From: Qipengyuania polymorpha
GTDB taxonomy: Bacteria > Pseudomonadota > Alphaproteobacteria > Sphingomonadales > Sphingomonadaceae
NCBI RefSeq assembly: GCF_019711435.1
Contig: NZ_JAIGNK010000001.1
Location: forward strand, 806,001-870,000
DNA length: 64,000 nt
Direction of reading: 5' to 3'
The notes beneath the pieces were generated by a model, which was not told where the DNA came from, searched no databases, and saw nothing but the letters and a program-made list of their open reading frames with translations. This document shows, in pieces, positions 1 to 9,085 of this stretch. A program made the position numbers and the translations under genes. Position 1 is the first letter of the stretch; the number at the start of each line of letters is the position of its first letter.

Positions 1-2
1 AC

Positions 3-1421
3 GCAGACGGTGCAGATGCGGCCTTCAAGAAACGTTCGCGTCAGGAGTTTTACTCGAACCTGTCCCGCACCAAGAATTATCTTCTAAGTCATCGGATCAA
101 GCTGATCGAATATGAAGATATCGACGATAATGCGGTAGAGGCCGAAGCATCGGCCACGGCTGAATTGCCGTTTACAAAACTGGTGCTTGGCGATGGCATG
201 ACCGTCGCCGTGAAAGCTCAGGCGATTTGGGAAACCACCAAGCAGTTCACGGCGTGCCTTTATTCACTCGATACGGAATCGCCGAAAACCATGTGGTTCA
301 GCGGTACCTACACGGTCGATGCAGCATGCGGCGTCGGCGCGCGTTCGACCGCCGGCAACGCCATCGCGACGGACGGCAACTCGGGGGCGCAAGACATCAA
401 CTGGGTTATTGCCGGCGGCGGCATCGAAGATAGCGCCGGTGCATTCGTGAATGCCGAAGTCGTCGAAAACTACGACAACATGGTCGACCCGTGGGAAGAC
501 CTGACCCCTCCCGACGACACGACGAGCCGGGACAACCCTGGCACGGTCGATGGTTGCAGCGGGAATGAGCGTTTGGCCAATTGGCAAGCAGACGAGACGA
601 TCACGGAAGAGATCACCTATCTGTATTACAAGGGCGCCAACAAAAGCTCCGCGAAAGCCGCTGATCCTATCGAGTATTCGGGCGCGGGGGCCCTGGAAGG
701 TACCACCACCACATACCCGACCATTGTAGACTCCGATTTCAACGAAGAGCCGACTGACAAGACGTCGACCACGGTCGGTAGTCTCAGCCAGGTCGCCGGT
801 TCAGGTCCGGACAAGATCTATGCAGAGCCGACCACGACTACGACCTATGTCTACACTAACAAGGAGTACCTCGATAACGATTTTACGCTCCAGCCAGGCA
901 CCTACGAAAATGGCATGAACATCAAGTGCAATGCTGTGATGGAGAGTGGTGTCTATGTCATTTCCGGGGGCACACTCTCGCTGACAGGCGGCAAGACCCT
1001 GATTGGTGAAGGCGTGATGTTCGTTCTCGAGAATGGCGTGAGCATCAACTTTGAGGGTGGCGCAAAAGTCTATCTTACGCCGATGACGGCAAACGAGATC
1101 CTCGCCTATACGAATATCACCGATGCCGAGCATGCGGCCAAGCTCGAGAACATGTTGATATTCGAGCATCCCGACTCCCCTGGCAGTGCCAACAACAAGA
1201 TTACCGGTGGTTCGCATTTCGACCTCAACGGCACGATCTATATGCCCAATAGCGATCTCGCACTGGCCGGTAGCATGAACGCTTCGGCAGAGTGCCTGAT
1301 GGTTGCCACGGGCAAGCTCTCGATCAGCGGTGGCGCAGATCTCGAGACGCTTTGTCCGGCAGGCAAGACCCACGATATCGTCGTCGGTGAAGGCCGCACC
1401 CGGGTGAGGTTGGTCCTGTGA
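3..1421 (+). CDS. TadG-like pilus assembly protein, 5' end outside window
   Basis: The reading frame is open from the left window edge, so the N-terminus (expected to carry the TadG membrane anchor) lies outside; 472 codons are visible. The visible part is acidic, Thr/Ser/Gly-rich and mostly beta-like. Between roughly visible residues 300 and 460 there are repeated short strands (GGTLSLTGGK, GVMFVLENGV, KLSISGGADL) typical of the extracytoplasmic C-terminal region of TadG-like Tad/Flp pilus proteins. It overlaps the next gene by 4 bases (GTGA) and is followed by two TadE-like pseudopilins, which supports the Tad assignment. The exact family name is inferred from context and architecture, not from a catalytic motif. 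Confidence 0.7.
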   Translation, partial: ADGADAAFKKRSRQEFYSNLSRTKNYLLSHRIKLIEYEDIDDNAVEAEASATAELPFTKLVLGDGMTVAVKAQAIWETTKQFTACLYSLDTESPKTMWFSGTYTVDAACGVGARSTAGNAIATDGNSGAQDINWVIAGGGIEDSAGAFVNAEVVENYDNMVDPWEDLTPPDDTTSRDNPGTVDGCSGNERLANWQADETITEEITYLYYKGANKSSAKAADPIEYSGAGALEGTTTTYPTIVDSDFNEEPTDKTSTTVGSLSQVAGSGPDKIYAEPTTTTTYVYTNKEYLDNDFTLQPGTYENGMNIKCNAVMESGVYVISGGTLSLTGGKTLIGEGVMFVLENGVSINFEGGAKVYLTPMTANEILAYTNITDAEHAAKLENMLIFEHPDSPGSANNKITGGSHFDLNGTIYMPNSDLALAGSMNASAECLMVATGKLSISGGADLETLCPAGKTHDIVVGEGRTRVRLVL

Positions 1422-1879
1422 TCAAGCGCCTTTCCCACCTCGCGAATTTCGCCCGCAACGAGGATGGCTCGTTCATGGTCGAGACCGCCATCGTCCTTCC
1501 CGTGCTCGTCATGATGGCGCTCGGGGGATATGAGGCGAGCCAGATCATCTCGCGCGAGAACGAGCTTCAGATTGCGGTTGCCGAAGCGGCCGCAGTCGTG
1601 CTGGCATCGATCCCGGAAGATCAGGATGACCTCGATGAAATCGAACTCATCATCGAGGCTTCGACGGGTTTGCCCGAGGGCAAGGTTCGGTTGCTGAAGA
1701 AATATCGCTGCGATGCGACTGCGGCGCTGGTCGACAGCACCTCGAGCTGCGCGACGGGAGCGGTGATTTCGGAATTCATCCACCTCAACGTGTGGGATGA
1801 GTACACGCCGGTCTGGACCTCTTTCGGTATCGGTGAAAAGGTCACCTACGACATTCGCCGGAGGATCCAGATCTCATGA
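1418..1879 (+). CDS. TadE/TadG-like pseudopilin
   Basis: A 153-residue protein with the TadE signature near the N-terminus: a short basic segment, then EDGSFMVETAIVLP with the conserved Glu at residue 22, followed by a hydrophobic helix to about residue 38. This is the layout of pseudopilins processed by a prepilin peptidase and inserted in the inner membrane as minor parts of the Tad/Flp pilus machine. The GTG start overlaps the stop of the upstream TadG-like gene, and its own stop overlaps the next start (ATGA). The soluble C-terminal part holds two Cys residues (around 107 and 119) that could pair in the periplasm. Confidence 0.85.
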   Translation: MIKRLSHLANFARNEDGSFMVETAIVLPVLVMMALGGYEASQIISRENELQIAVAEAAAVVLASIPEDQDDLDEIELIIEASTGLPEGKVRLLKKYRCDATAALVDSTSSCATGAVISEFIHLNVWDEYTPVWTSFGIGEKVTYDIRRRIQIS

Positions 1880-2310
1880 GCGTGCCCTTCTGCAAGCGTC
1901 TGGCAGGGAACGAGCAGGGTTCGACCATTGTCGAATTCGCCATTCTCGCACCCGTCTTCTTCGGGATTTTCTTCGGCCTGATCCAGATCGGGATCAGCAT
2001 GCAGGCCTACAACTCGATTCGCGGTGTAGCCTCGGATACTGCCCGTTGGGCAGTGGTCGAATACATGAACCAGAGAGAGCCGACCGACTCGGATATTCAG
2101 GACAAAGGCATCGCCATCGCCCAGGCTGCGCCTTACATGCTGAACGACAGCATCGATGTCGTCGTCACTCCTGTCGCGACTACCCGTATCCACGGGACTC
2201 ACGAACGGACGATGACCATTACCTACACGCCGCCCGACGTGCTGCCTTTCTTCGACTTCGTCAGCAAGGAACAGAAGTTCGAGCGCCCGATCTTCATGAT
2301 CGACGAGTGA
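1876..2310 (+). CDS. TadE-like pilus assembly protein
   Basis: A 144-residue TadE family protein. The N-terminal motif EQGSTIVEFAILAPVFFG has the conserved Glu at residue 20 and continues into a single hydrophobic helix to about residue 42. It is expected to be a minor pseudopilin in the inner membrane that helps assemble the Flp pilus with the upstream TadE/TadG-like proteins. Translation is coupled to the preceding gene by an ATGA overlap. A strong hairpin terminator follows 24 bases after the stop, so this is the last gene of the Tad operon. Confidence 0.85.
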   Translation: MSVPFCKRLAGNEQGSTIVEFAILAPVFFGIFFGLIQIGISMQAYNSIRGVASDTARWAVVEYMNQREPTDSDIQDKGIAIAQAAPYMLNDSIDVVVTPVATTRIHGTHERTMTITYTPPDVLPFFDFVSKEQKFERPIFMIDE

Positions 2311-2333
2311 TTTCGGGCTAGGCGCTGAAAATT

Positions 2334-2372
2334 ACGGGGCTCGCGGGGTGACCGCGGGCCCCGTTTCGTTTC
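2334..2372. terminator. Bidirectional hairpin terminator between tad operon and pdhB
   Basis: A 13-bp stem (2334-2346 with 2352-2364, one G-T pair at 2341/2357) around a 5-base loop, followed on the plus strand by TTTCGTTT. It lies between the convergent stop codons of the TadE-like gene and pdhB and can end transcription from the left; the same stem may serve pdhB on the other strand. Confidence 0.75.
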
Positions 2373-3762
2373 AGTCGCGGTAGCAGACCTTCTTGGCTGC
2401 CTTCACGATACGCGGCGTGTCGATGAGCGCCAGCTTTTCGAGGTTCGCCGCATAGGGCAGCGGGACGTCCTCGTCGCATACGCGGGTGACCGGCGCGTCG
2501 AGGTGGTCGAAGCCCTCTTCCATGCAGATCGCGACGATTTCCGAAGCGATCGAGCAGGTCGGCCACCCTTCCTCGGCGATGACGAGGCGGTTGGTCTTCT
2601 TGAGGCTTTCGAGCACGGTTTCCTTGTCGAGCGGACGCAGCGTGCGCAGGTCGATGACTTCGGCATCGATGCCCTCGCCCGCCAGTTCCTCGGCAGCTTC
2701 CAGCGCAAGGCCGACCGCAATCGAGTAGGCGACGATGGTGACATCCGAACCTTCGCGCATGATGCGTGCCTTGCCGATAGGGAGCACGTGGTCGTCGAGT
2801 TCGGGCAGTTCGAAGCTGCGGCCGTAGACCAGCTCGTTCTCGAGGAAGACAACCGGGTCTTCGCAGCGGATCGCGGCCTTCATCAGGCCCTTGGCATCGT
2901 AAGCGTCATAGGGGGCAATCACGATGAGGCCGGGGACGCTGGCGTACCACGGGCCGTAGTTCTGGCTGTGCTGCGCGCCGACGCGGCTTGCAGCAGCATT
3001 CGGACCGCGGAACACGACCGGGCAGCGCATCTGGCCGCCGGACATATAGTTGGTCTTGGCTGCCGAATTGATGATGTGGTCGATTGCCTGCATGGCGAAG
3101 TTGAAGGTCATGAACTCGACGATGGGGCGCAGGCCGCCCATTGCCGCGCCCGTACCGATACCGGCGAAACCGTACTCGGTAATCGGCGTATCGATGACGC
3201 GCTTGGGACCGAACTCGTCGAGCAGGCCCTGCGTGACCTTGTAGGCGCCCTGGTACTGAGCGACTTCCTCGCCCATCACGAAGACACGCTCGTCGCGGCG
3301 CATTTCCTCGGCCATGCCGTCGCGAAGGGCCTCGCGGACGGTGATGGTCTGCATGTTCGTGCCGTGCGGGATTTCGGGATCCTTTACGCCGGACTTCTTG
3401 GCGGGCTTGGCGATTTCCGCTTCGCTCCCCTCGCCCGAAGCGTCCGGACGGCCGACGTCCTTGCCCTCGCCCGGAACCGGGTCGGCAGGAGCGGCATCGG
3501 CCATGTCGGACGCGTCCTCGCCCTCGCCTGCCAGCATGGCGATGACCGTGCCGACTGCGACGTTCTCGGTGCCTTCCGCGACAAGGATCTTGCCGAGCGT
3601 GCCTTCATCGACCGCTTCGAATTCCATCGTCGCCTTGTCGGTCTCGATCTCGGCGATGATGTCGCCGATTTCGATCGTGTCACCTTCCTGCTTGAGCCAC
3701 TTGGCGAGTGTGCCCTCTTCCATGGTGGGCGACAGGGCGGGCATCTTGAGTTCGATAGCCAT
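2371..3762 (-). CDS. pdhB: Pyruvate dehydrogenase E1 component subunit beta with N-terminal lipoyl domain
   Basis: 463 residues. Residues 1-77 form a biotinyl/lipoyl domain with the lipoylation motif [10 protein letters not shown] (Lys43), followed by an Ala/Pro/Glu linker to about residue 135 and then the E1-beta transketolase-like pyrimidine and C-terminal domains. The beta subunit pairs with PdhA in the thiamine-diphosphate heterotetramer that decarboxylates pyruvate and acetylates the lipoyl group of E2. A lipoyl domain fused to E1-beta is a known alphaproteobacterial arrangement. The start lies 3 bases after the pdhA stop, so the two are an operon. The E2 (pdhC) and E3 genes are not next to it. 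Confidence 0.95.
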   Translation of the reverse strand: MAIELKMPALSPTMEEGTLAKWLKQEGDTIEIGDIIAEIETDKATMEFEAVDEGTLGKILVAEGTENVAVGTVIAMLAGEGEDASDMADAAPADPVPGEGKDVGRPDASGEGSEAEIAKPAKKSGVKDPEIPHGTNMQTITVREALRDGMAEEMRRDERVFVMGEEVAQYQGAYKVTQGLLDEFGPKRVIDTPITEYGFAGIGTGAAMGGLRPIVEFMTFNFAMQAIDHIINSAAKTNYMSGGQMRCPVVFRGPNAAASRVGAQHSQNYGPWYASVPGLIVIAPYDAYDAKGLMKAAIRCEDPVVFLENELVYGRSFELPELDDHVLPIGKARIMREGSDVTIVAYSIAVGLALEAAEELAGEGIDAEVIDLRTLRPLDKETVLESLKKTNRLVIAEEGWPTCSIASEIVAICMEEGFDHLDAPVTRVCDEDVPLPYAANLEKLALIDTPRIVKAAKKVCYRD

Positions 3763-3765
3763 TGC

Positions 3766-4836
3766 TCAATACTCCTCCACCAGAACATCGGTGTAGAGTT
3801 CGGATGCCTCAGGCTCGGGCGAGTTTTCGGCGAAGTCCGCCGCTTCGCTCACGACCTTGCGGATGTCCTTGTCGATGGCTTTCAAGTCTTCCTCGCTGTT
3901 GCCCTGTTCGATCAGGATCTTCTTCAGGCCCTCGATGGGGTCCTTGTGTTCCTTGACGTCCTGCACTTCCTCGCGGGTGCGGTACTTGGCAGGGTCGGAC
4001 ATGGAGTGGCCGCGGTAGCGATAGGTTTCGCATTCCATCAGCACAGGCCCCCTGCCCTCGCGGACATGCGTGAAGGCGATTTCAGCGGCCTGGCGCACTT
4101 CGAGCACGTCCATGCCGTTGACCTTCATGCCCGGGATGCGGAACGCGGTGCCGCGGCGGTAGAATTCGGTCTCCGCGCTGGAGCGGCCGACTGCGGTGCC
4201 CATGGCGTACTGGTTGTTCTCGACCACGAAGACGATGGGAAGCTTCCACAGCGAGGCCATATTGAAGGTCTCGTAAACCTGTCCCTGGTTGGCCGCGCCG
4301 TCACCGAAATAGGCAAGGCACAGGCCGCCGTCGTCGTTGTACTGGTGGGCTAGCGCCAGTCCGCCGCCAAGCGCGACCTGCGCCCCGACGATGCCGTGAC
4401 CGCCGTAGAACTTATGCTCGGTCGAGAACATGTGCATCGACCCGCCCTTGCCCTTCGAGATGCCGGCCTCGCGGCCCGTCAGCTCGGCCATGATGACCTT
4501 GGGATCGATGCCGTAGGCAAGCATATGCCCATGGTCGCGGTAGCCGGTGATGACGCTGTCGAGCTTCTCGGTAAGCGCGGACTGCAGGCCGACGGCAACT
4601 GCTTCCTGTCCGATGTAAAGGTGGCAGAAGCCGCCGATGAGGCCGAGGCCGTACAGCTGGCCGGCGCGCTCTTCGAAGCGGCGGATGAGCAGCATCTGCT
4701 CGTAGAAGTGCTTCAGCTGTTCTTCCGAAGCATCATAGCGCTTGGTCTTCTCGAGCTCTTCCTGGAGCGAGTGAAGCGCGAAATCGAGGTTTTCCGCGGG
4801 GCTGCGCGGGGTCTTGTTCTTGGGGGCCTTGGCCAA
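3766..4836 (-). CDS. pdhA: Pyruvate dehydrogenase E1 component subunit alpha
   Basis: 356 residues, the usual length. It carries the thiamine-diphosphate motif GDGAANQGQVYE...VVENN and the E1-alpha sequence GGHGIVGAQVALGGGLA; the phosphorylation-loop-like segment YRYRGHSMSDPAKYR is typical of the family. It binds TPP with PdhB and starts pyruvate oxidation to acetyl-CoA in the cytoplasm. The first about 25 residues are a basic Pro/Lys-rich tail. It is the first gene of the pdhAB unit; about 150 bases separate it from the ftsB-like gene upstream, where the promoter should lie. Confidence 0.95.
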   Translation of the reverse strand: MAKAPKNKTPRSPAENLDFALHSLQEELEKTKRYDASEEQLKHFYEQMLLIRRFEERAGQLYGLGLIGGFCHLYIGQEAVAVGLQSALTEKLDSVITGYRDHGHMLAYGIDPKVIMAELTGREAGISKGKGGSMHMFSTEHKFYGGHGIVGAQVALGGGLALAHQYNDDGGLCLAYFGDGAANQGQVYETFNMASLWKLPIVFVVENNQYAMGTAVGRSSAETEFYRRGTAFRIPGMKVNGMDVLEVRQAAEIAFTHVREGRGPVLMECETYRYRGHSMSDPAKYRTREEVQDVKEHKDPIEGLKKILIEQGNSEEDLKAIDKDIRKVVSEAADFAENSPEPEASELYTDVLVEEY

Positions 4837-4985
4837 AACGTATCGTCCCTTTTCCGTAACGGGAAGTCTCTCTGACCGCGCCTATAGGCACAGGGTCACG
4901 GGCAGCGCAACGGGGCGCGTGCCTTGCATACGAAAACCTTACGGAATTGCGGGAGTTCCGACCGTAGTGTTGGACCTTGGGAAGG

Positions 4986-5300
4986 TCAGTCGTCGAGTTT
5001 GATGACGACTTCGTCAGGGTGTACGACGTTCAACTGGCTGCGCAGCAGTTCGCCCACCATGTCTGGGTCGGCGTGGTCGGGGTGGAGCAAAGCCACCTTG
5101 TTTTCGAGTGCGGCCTTTTCCTTCTGCAGCGCTTCGAGCTGGGCCTCGCGCTGGTCGAGCAGGCGCAGGTTCTCGCTCCATGCGAGCAGGCCCGACGGCC
5201 CGGCAATGCCCAGCCCGCCGAGGACGAGCAGCACCACGAGCGCCGCATTCTGCGTCGTCCGTTTTTTGCCAAGAGTATCGAGTCTGCCTCGCCGCCTCAT
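4986..5300 (-). CDS. ftsB: FtsB/DivIC-type septum formation initiator
   Basis: A short bitopic membrane protein. I take the ATG at 5300 (104 residues, beginning MRRRGRLDTL) because the upstream extension in the same frame is non-helical and runs into the divergent promoter region. After a basic N-terminus a membrane helix spans about residues 20-40, followed by a coiled coil with leucine spacing (LLDQREAQLEALQKEKAALE) to about residue 70. This is the FtsB/DivIC layout: a periplasmic coiled coil that joins the FtsQ-FtsL division complex. Its position just upstream of pdhA on the same strand matches alphaproteobacterial order. Sequence identity in this family is low, so the call rests on size, topology and context. 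Confidence 0.8.
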   Translation of the reverse strand: MRRRGRLDTLGKKRTTQNAALVVLLVLGGLGIAGPSGLLAWSENLRLLDQREAQLEALQKEKAALENKVALLHPDHADPDMVGELLRSQLNVVHPDEVVIKLDD

Positions 5301-5395
5301 GAAACGCACAGAATCACAGTTAACCTTCTGGTGCAAGGGATATTCGCGAGTTGCCGGGGCAATGGAACGTCCCATCGCGCCCAGCCGTTCGATTC

Positions 5396-5424
5396 TTGAC
5401 ACGCCTAAGGCTCTTGCCTATTTG
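5396..5424 (+). promoter_or_regulatory. Sigma70-type promoter for hppD
   Basis: A perfect TTGACA (5396-5401), a 17-base spacer and TATTTG (5419-5424) lie 38 bases before the HPPD start, in the gap between the divergent ftsB-like gene and HPPD. Found by inspection; not experimentally shown. Confidence 0.5.
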
Positions 5425-5461
5425 GTTTCCATTGAAACTATCTACCGGACAGAGGACCACA

Positions 5462-6583
5462 ATGCCCGACCTTTTCGAAAACCCCATCGGCCTCGACGGC
5501 TTCGAGTTCGTCGAATTCTGTGCACCCACCAAGGGCGTTATCGAACCGGTTTTCGAAGCCATGGGCTTCACCCAGGTCGCCACGCATCGTTCGAAGGACG
5601 TGGACCTGTGGCGCCAGGGCGGGATCAACCTCATCCTCAATTACGAACCGCGCAGCGCCGCATGGTACTTTGCCCGCGAGCATGGCCCCTCGGCCTGCGG
5701 CATGGGCTTCCGCGTGCGTGACGCCAAGCACGCTTACGAAGAGCTGCTGAAGCGCGGTGCGGAGCCGGTCACCGTCGACACCGGCCCGATGGAACTGCGC
5801 ATCCCCGCCATCCGCGGAATCGGCGGCGCAATCGTCTACCTGATCGACCGCTATGCAGAGCAGGGCGAAGACGGACTTTCGATCTACGACATCGATTTCG
5901 AATATCTCGAGGGTGTCGAGAAATGGCCTGTCGGCGCGGGCTTCAATGTGATCGACCACCTGACGCACAACGTCTACAACGGTCGTATGAAGTACTGGGC
6001 GGATTATTACGAAACGCTCTTCAATTTCCGCGAAATCCGCTTCTTCGACATCAAGGGCGAATATACCGGCTTGACCTCGAAGGCGCTCACGGCACCCGAC
6101 GGCAAGATCCGCATCCCGCTCAACGAAGAAGGCGAAGGCGGCAAGGGCCAGATCGAAGAGTTCCTCAAGGAGTTCAACGGCGAGGGCATCCAGCACATCG
6201 CGCTCATCTGTGACGACCTCGTGCAGTGCTGGGACAATCTCAAGGAGCTGGGCGTCCCCTTCATGACCGCCCCGCCCGAAACCTATTACGAAATGCTCTC
6301 CGAGCGCCTGCCCGACCACGGCGAGGACGTCGAACAGCTCAAGATGCGCGGAATCCTGCTCGACGGCACAACCGAAGGCGGCCAGCCCCGCCTGCTGCTG
6401 CAGATTTTTGCCGAAGCACAGGTTGGCCCGGTGTTCTTCGAATTCATCCAGCGCAAGGGCGATGAAGGCTTCGGCGAAGGCAACTTCAAGGCCCTCTTCG
6501 AAAGCATGGAGCGCGACCAGGTGCGCCGCGGTGTTCTCAAGGTCGAAGATGCCGAGACGATCGAGGCGGAGCCTGCCGAATGA
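5462..6583 (+). CDS. hppD: 4-hydroxyphenylpyruvate dioxygenase
   Basis: 373 residues with two VOC-fold halves. The Fe(II) ligands expected for HPPD are all visible: His166 in IDHLTHNV, His245 in GIQHIALI and Glu327 in FFEFIQRKG, and the C-terminal helix region ends in the usual [14 protein letters not shown]. The enzyme turns 4-hydroxyphenylpyruvate into homogentisate in tyrosine breakdown and is cytosolic. I chose the ATG at 5462; the frame extends upstream without similarity and past a good promoter. The stop overlaps the next gene by 4 bases, so a second VOC protein is made with it. Confidence 0.96.
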   Translation: MPDLFENPIGLDGFEFVEFCAPTKGVIEPVFEAMGFTQVATHRSKDVDLWRQGGINLILNYEPRSAAWYFAREHGPSACGMGFRVRDAKHAYEELLKRGAEPVTVDTGPMELRIPAIRGIGGAIVYLIDRYAEQGEDGLSIYDIDFEYLEGVEKWPVGAGFNVIDHLTHNVYNGRMKYWADYYETLFNFREIRFFDIKGEYTGLTSKALTAPDGKIRIPLNEEGEGGKGQIEEFLKEFNGEGIQHIALICDDLVQCWDNLKELGVPFMTAPPETYYEMLSERLPDHGEDVEQLKMRGILLDGTTEGGQPRLLLQIFAEAQVGPVFFEFIQRKGDEGFGEGNFKALFESMERDQVRRGVLKVEDAETIEAEPAE

Positions 6584-7152
6584 ACGAGACCGCAACACAT
6601 CCCGTGAAGCTGGGCGGCGTCCATCACGCCGCCTATCGCTGCAAGGACGCCAAAGAGACCGTCGAATGGTACGGCAAGGTCCTTGGCATGGAATACACCA
6701 CTGCCTTCGCTGAAGACCACGTACCCTCGACCGGGGAATACGACCCCTACATGCACGTTTTCCTCGACGCGGGTAACGGCAACATCCTCGCCTTCTTCGA
6801 GCTGCCCAACCAGAAGGACATGGGCCGCGACGAGAACACGCCCGCCTGGGTCCAGCATCTTGCCTTCAAGGTCGGCAGCGAGGAAGAACTCGAGGCGGCC
6901 AAGGAGCACGTGGAAAGCCTCGGCATCGACGTTCTCGGCCCGACGCACCACGGCATCTTCAAGTCCATCTATTTCTTCGACCCGAACGGCCATCGGGTAG
7001 AGCTGGCGACCGATATAGGTACGGACGAGCAATATGCCGAATTGAAGCGCGTTGCTCCGCTGATGCTCGACGAATGGAGCGAGACCAAGAAGGCGCCGCG
7101 CCACGCCGACTGGCTCCACGAGATCGCGCGGAAGGAACACGGTCAGGGTTAA
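6580..7152 (+). CDS. VOC superfamily (glyoxalase/dioxygenase-like) protein
   Basis: 190 residues. A pair of beta-alpha-beta-beta-beta units is seen: [19 protein letters not shown] with a metal-type His near residue 16, and [11 protein letters not shown]...[14 protein letters not shown] with His and Glu at ligand-like places. This is the layout of glyoxalase I and related metal enzymes; the C-terminal 45 residues form a helical tail. It is translationally coupled to HPPD (ATGA), so a role in tyrosine or homogentisate metabolism is likely but its substrate is not evident. It could also be a lactoylglutathione-lyase-like detoxifier. Confidence 0.75.
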   Translation: MNETATHPVKLGGVHHAAYRCKDAKETVEWYGKVLGMEYTTAFAEDHVPSTGEYDPYMHVFLDAGNGNILAFFELPNQKDMGRDENTPAWVQHLAFKVGSEEELEAAKEHVESLGIDVLGPTHHGIFKSIYFFDPNGHRVELATDIGTDEQYAELKRVAPLMLDEWSETKKAPRHADWLHEIARKEHGQG

Positions 7153-7228
7153 CCCTCGCTAACCGCGTATTTCCGCCATTTCGGAACCTGCTGCGGTGCA
7201 CAACGTTGTGCCGCAAAGGGAGTCCGGT

Positions 7229-8107
7229 TTGAATTACATCGATACCTTGCGCGACCAGCTCAATGAGATGGGCGAAGGCTTTATTGAAAGCCTTCCCAGC
7301 CTGGCCATCGCGCTGTTCATTGTCCTTCTGACATGGATAGTCGCGCGCTTTGCCGTGCGCATTTCGGACATGATCGTCGGGCGAACCGACATCCGCTCGA
7401 GCCTCAAGAACCTCGTCGACACGATCGTGCGGCTCGCCATCTGGGTGGTGGGCCTGTTCATCGCGGCCGTCGTGGTCATGCCCGACCTCACGCCAGCCAG
7501 CCTGCTTGCAGGGCTCGGCATCGGTGCGGTCGCCATCGGGTTTGCCTTCCAGGACATTTTCGAGAACTTCTTCGCCGGCATCCTCATCATGCTGCGCGAG
7601 AAGATGCAGATCGGTGATGTGATCGAATGCGAGGGTATCACTGGCAAGGTCGAGCACATCACCCTGCGCGAAACCCATGTCCGCAAGCTGTCGGGTGAAT
7701 TGACGGTCGTCCCCAACTCCATCCTGTTCAAGAACCCGGTCGAAATCCTCACCGATGTCGAGCAGCGCCGACACGAGGTGGTTGTCGGTGTTTCCTATGA
7801 TACCAATCTCGACCATGCTGCCACCGTCATCCACCGCGCGGTGGAGAGCGTAGGCGATGTGCTCGCCAGCAAGGGCATCGACGTCTTCGCCAAGGAGTTC
7901 AACTCCAGTTCGGTGGATTTCCTCGTGCGCTGGTGGGCGGGTGCCTCCCCTAGGGATGGTTGGGAAAGCAAGGACAAGGTCGTGCGCGCGATCAAGGCAG
8001 CGCTCGACGACGCGGGCATCGAAATCCCCTTCCCCTATGTCACGCACACCTTCAAGGAAACCGTGCCCGTCAGCCGGCTCGGAGACAGCAGCAAGCGCAC
8101 TCCCTAA
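7229..8107 (+). CDS. MscS-family mechanosensitive ion channel
   Basis: 292 residues from a TTG at 7229, chosen because GGGAG (7218-7222) sits 6 bases before it; a GTG at 7196 in the same frame has no ribosome site. Three N-terminal membrane helices (about 18-38, 56-85, 90-115) are followed by the MscS core LLAGLGIGAVAIGFAFQDIFENFFAGI, which is the pore helix, and by the beta domain with GDVIECEGITGKVEHITLRET and PNS. Such channels open under membrane tension and release solutes during hypo-osmotic shock. The C-terminal part is the alpha/beta cytosolic cage. Confidence 0.9.
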   Translation: MNYIDTLRDQLNEMGEGFIESLPSLAIALFIVLLTWIVARFAVRISDMIVGRTDIRSSLKNLVDTIVRLAIWVVGLFIAAVVVMPDLTPASLLAGLGIGAVAIGFAFQDIFENFFAGILIMLREKMQIGDVIECEGITGKVEHITLRETHVRKLSGELTVVPNSILFKNPVEILTDVEQRRHEVVVGVSYDTNLDHAATVIHRAVESVGDVLASKGIDVFAKEFNSSSVDFLVRWWAGASPRDGWESKDKVVRAIKAALDDAGIEIPFPYVTHTFKETVPVSRLGDSSKRTP

Positions 8108-8170
8108 AACAGTTGCAATCGGAAACGGGAATGCGAAAGGTGCTCCCGCTTGCAACGAGGGAGAGATGGC

Positions 8171-9085
8171 ATGCAAATCCTGCGCACCCCGGCGGACCGC
8201 TTCGCGGATATTCCGGACTACCCCTTCGCCGAAAACTGGTTCTTGGTTGACCTCGGCGATGGCCAGATCGCCCGCCAGCATTATGTCGACGAAGGTGACA
8301 AGGCTGCCCCGCCCGTCCTCCTGTTCCATGGCGAGCCAAGCTGGTCCTTCCTCTATCGTAAGATGATCCCAATCCTTGTGGACGCGGGCTTTCGCGTCCT
8401 TGCACCGGACCTCATCGGTTTCGGCAAGAGCGACAAGCCCGACGACATCTCCTTCTTCACTTACCAGCGCCATGTCGACTGGCTGAAACAATGGCGTAGC
8501 GCCATCGAGCCCCGACCAGCGGCCCTGTTCTGCCAGGACTGGGGCGGTTTGCTCGGCCTGCGCATGGTGGCGGACGACCCTGACCTCTTCACCTGCGTCG
8601 TCGCCAGCAACACATTCCTGCCCGCAGGTGGCACACCGTCGCAGGCTTTTCTTGCGTGGAGGGAGTTCGCAAAGTCCTCGCCCGACTTCAAGATCGGACC
8701 GCTTCTCGACCGCGCGACGCAGACACCGCTGAGCGAGGCAGAGATTTCGGCCTATGATGCGCCCTTCCCTGATGAGCCCTCGAAGGCTGCCGCACGGGCA
8801 TTTCCTTCATTGGTCCCGGTCGAGGACGGCATGCCCGGCGTAGCCGAGAACAAGGCGGCCTGGCCCTCGCTCGCGGCTTTCGACAAGCCATTCCTGACGC
8901 TGTTCGGCGAAGAAGATCCGATCACCACGGGGAGCGAGAAATTTTTGATCGAGCGTATCGAAGGCGCCAAAGGCCTCGACCATCGCACGCTCAGCCCTTG
9001 CGGCCACTTCTGCCAGGAGGACCAGCCTGAGGCCCTTGCGCACGGCGTCATCGACATGGCGCGCAAGGCATGCCACCTCGCGTGA
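8171..9085 (+). CDS. Haloalkane dehalogenase, subfamily I type
   Basis: 304 residues from the ATG at 8171, preceded by the purine-rich GAGGGAGAG. The alpha/beta hydrolase triad reads Asp123 in CQDWGG (nucleophile), Asp250 in FGEEDPIT and His280 in PCGHFCQED. The oxyanion motif is HGEPSWSFLYRKMIP, and two Trp residues are placed to hold halide: Trp124 next to the nucleophile and Trp164 in the cap (FLAWREF). This set matches the DhlA-type (HLD-I) dehalogenases, which hydrolyse haloalkanes to alcohols. Natural substrate unknown. The 3' end overlaps the MFS gene by 16 bases, so the two are probably co-expressed. Confidence 0.88.
   Translation: MQILRTPADRFADIPDYPFAENWFLVDLGDGQIARQHYVDEGDKAAPPVLLFHGEPSWSFLYRKMIPILVDAGFRVLAPDLIGFGKSDKPDDISFFTYQRHVDWLKQWRSAIEPRPAALFCQDWGGLLGLRMVADDPDLFTCVVASNTFLPAGGTPSQAFLAWREFAKSSPDFKIGPLLDRATQTPLSEAEISAYDAPFPDEPSKAAARAFPSLVPVEDGMPGVAENKAAWPSLAAFDKPFLTLFGEEDPITTGSEKFLIERIEGAKGLDHRTLSPCGHFCQEDQPEALAHGVIDMARKACHLA

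Noticed and set aside
2503-4353. 616-codon open frame on the plus strand opposite pdhA and pdhB
   Set aside because: It lies antisense to two clear, conserved genes; long antisense frames are expected at high GC and the product has no motif.
7196-7228. GTG start for the MscS gene
   Set aside because: No ribosome site ahead of it; TTG at 7229 has GGGAG at a 6-base spacing.
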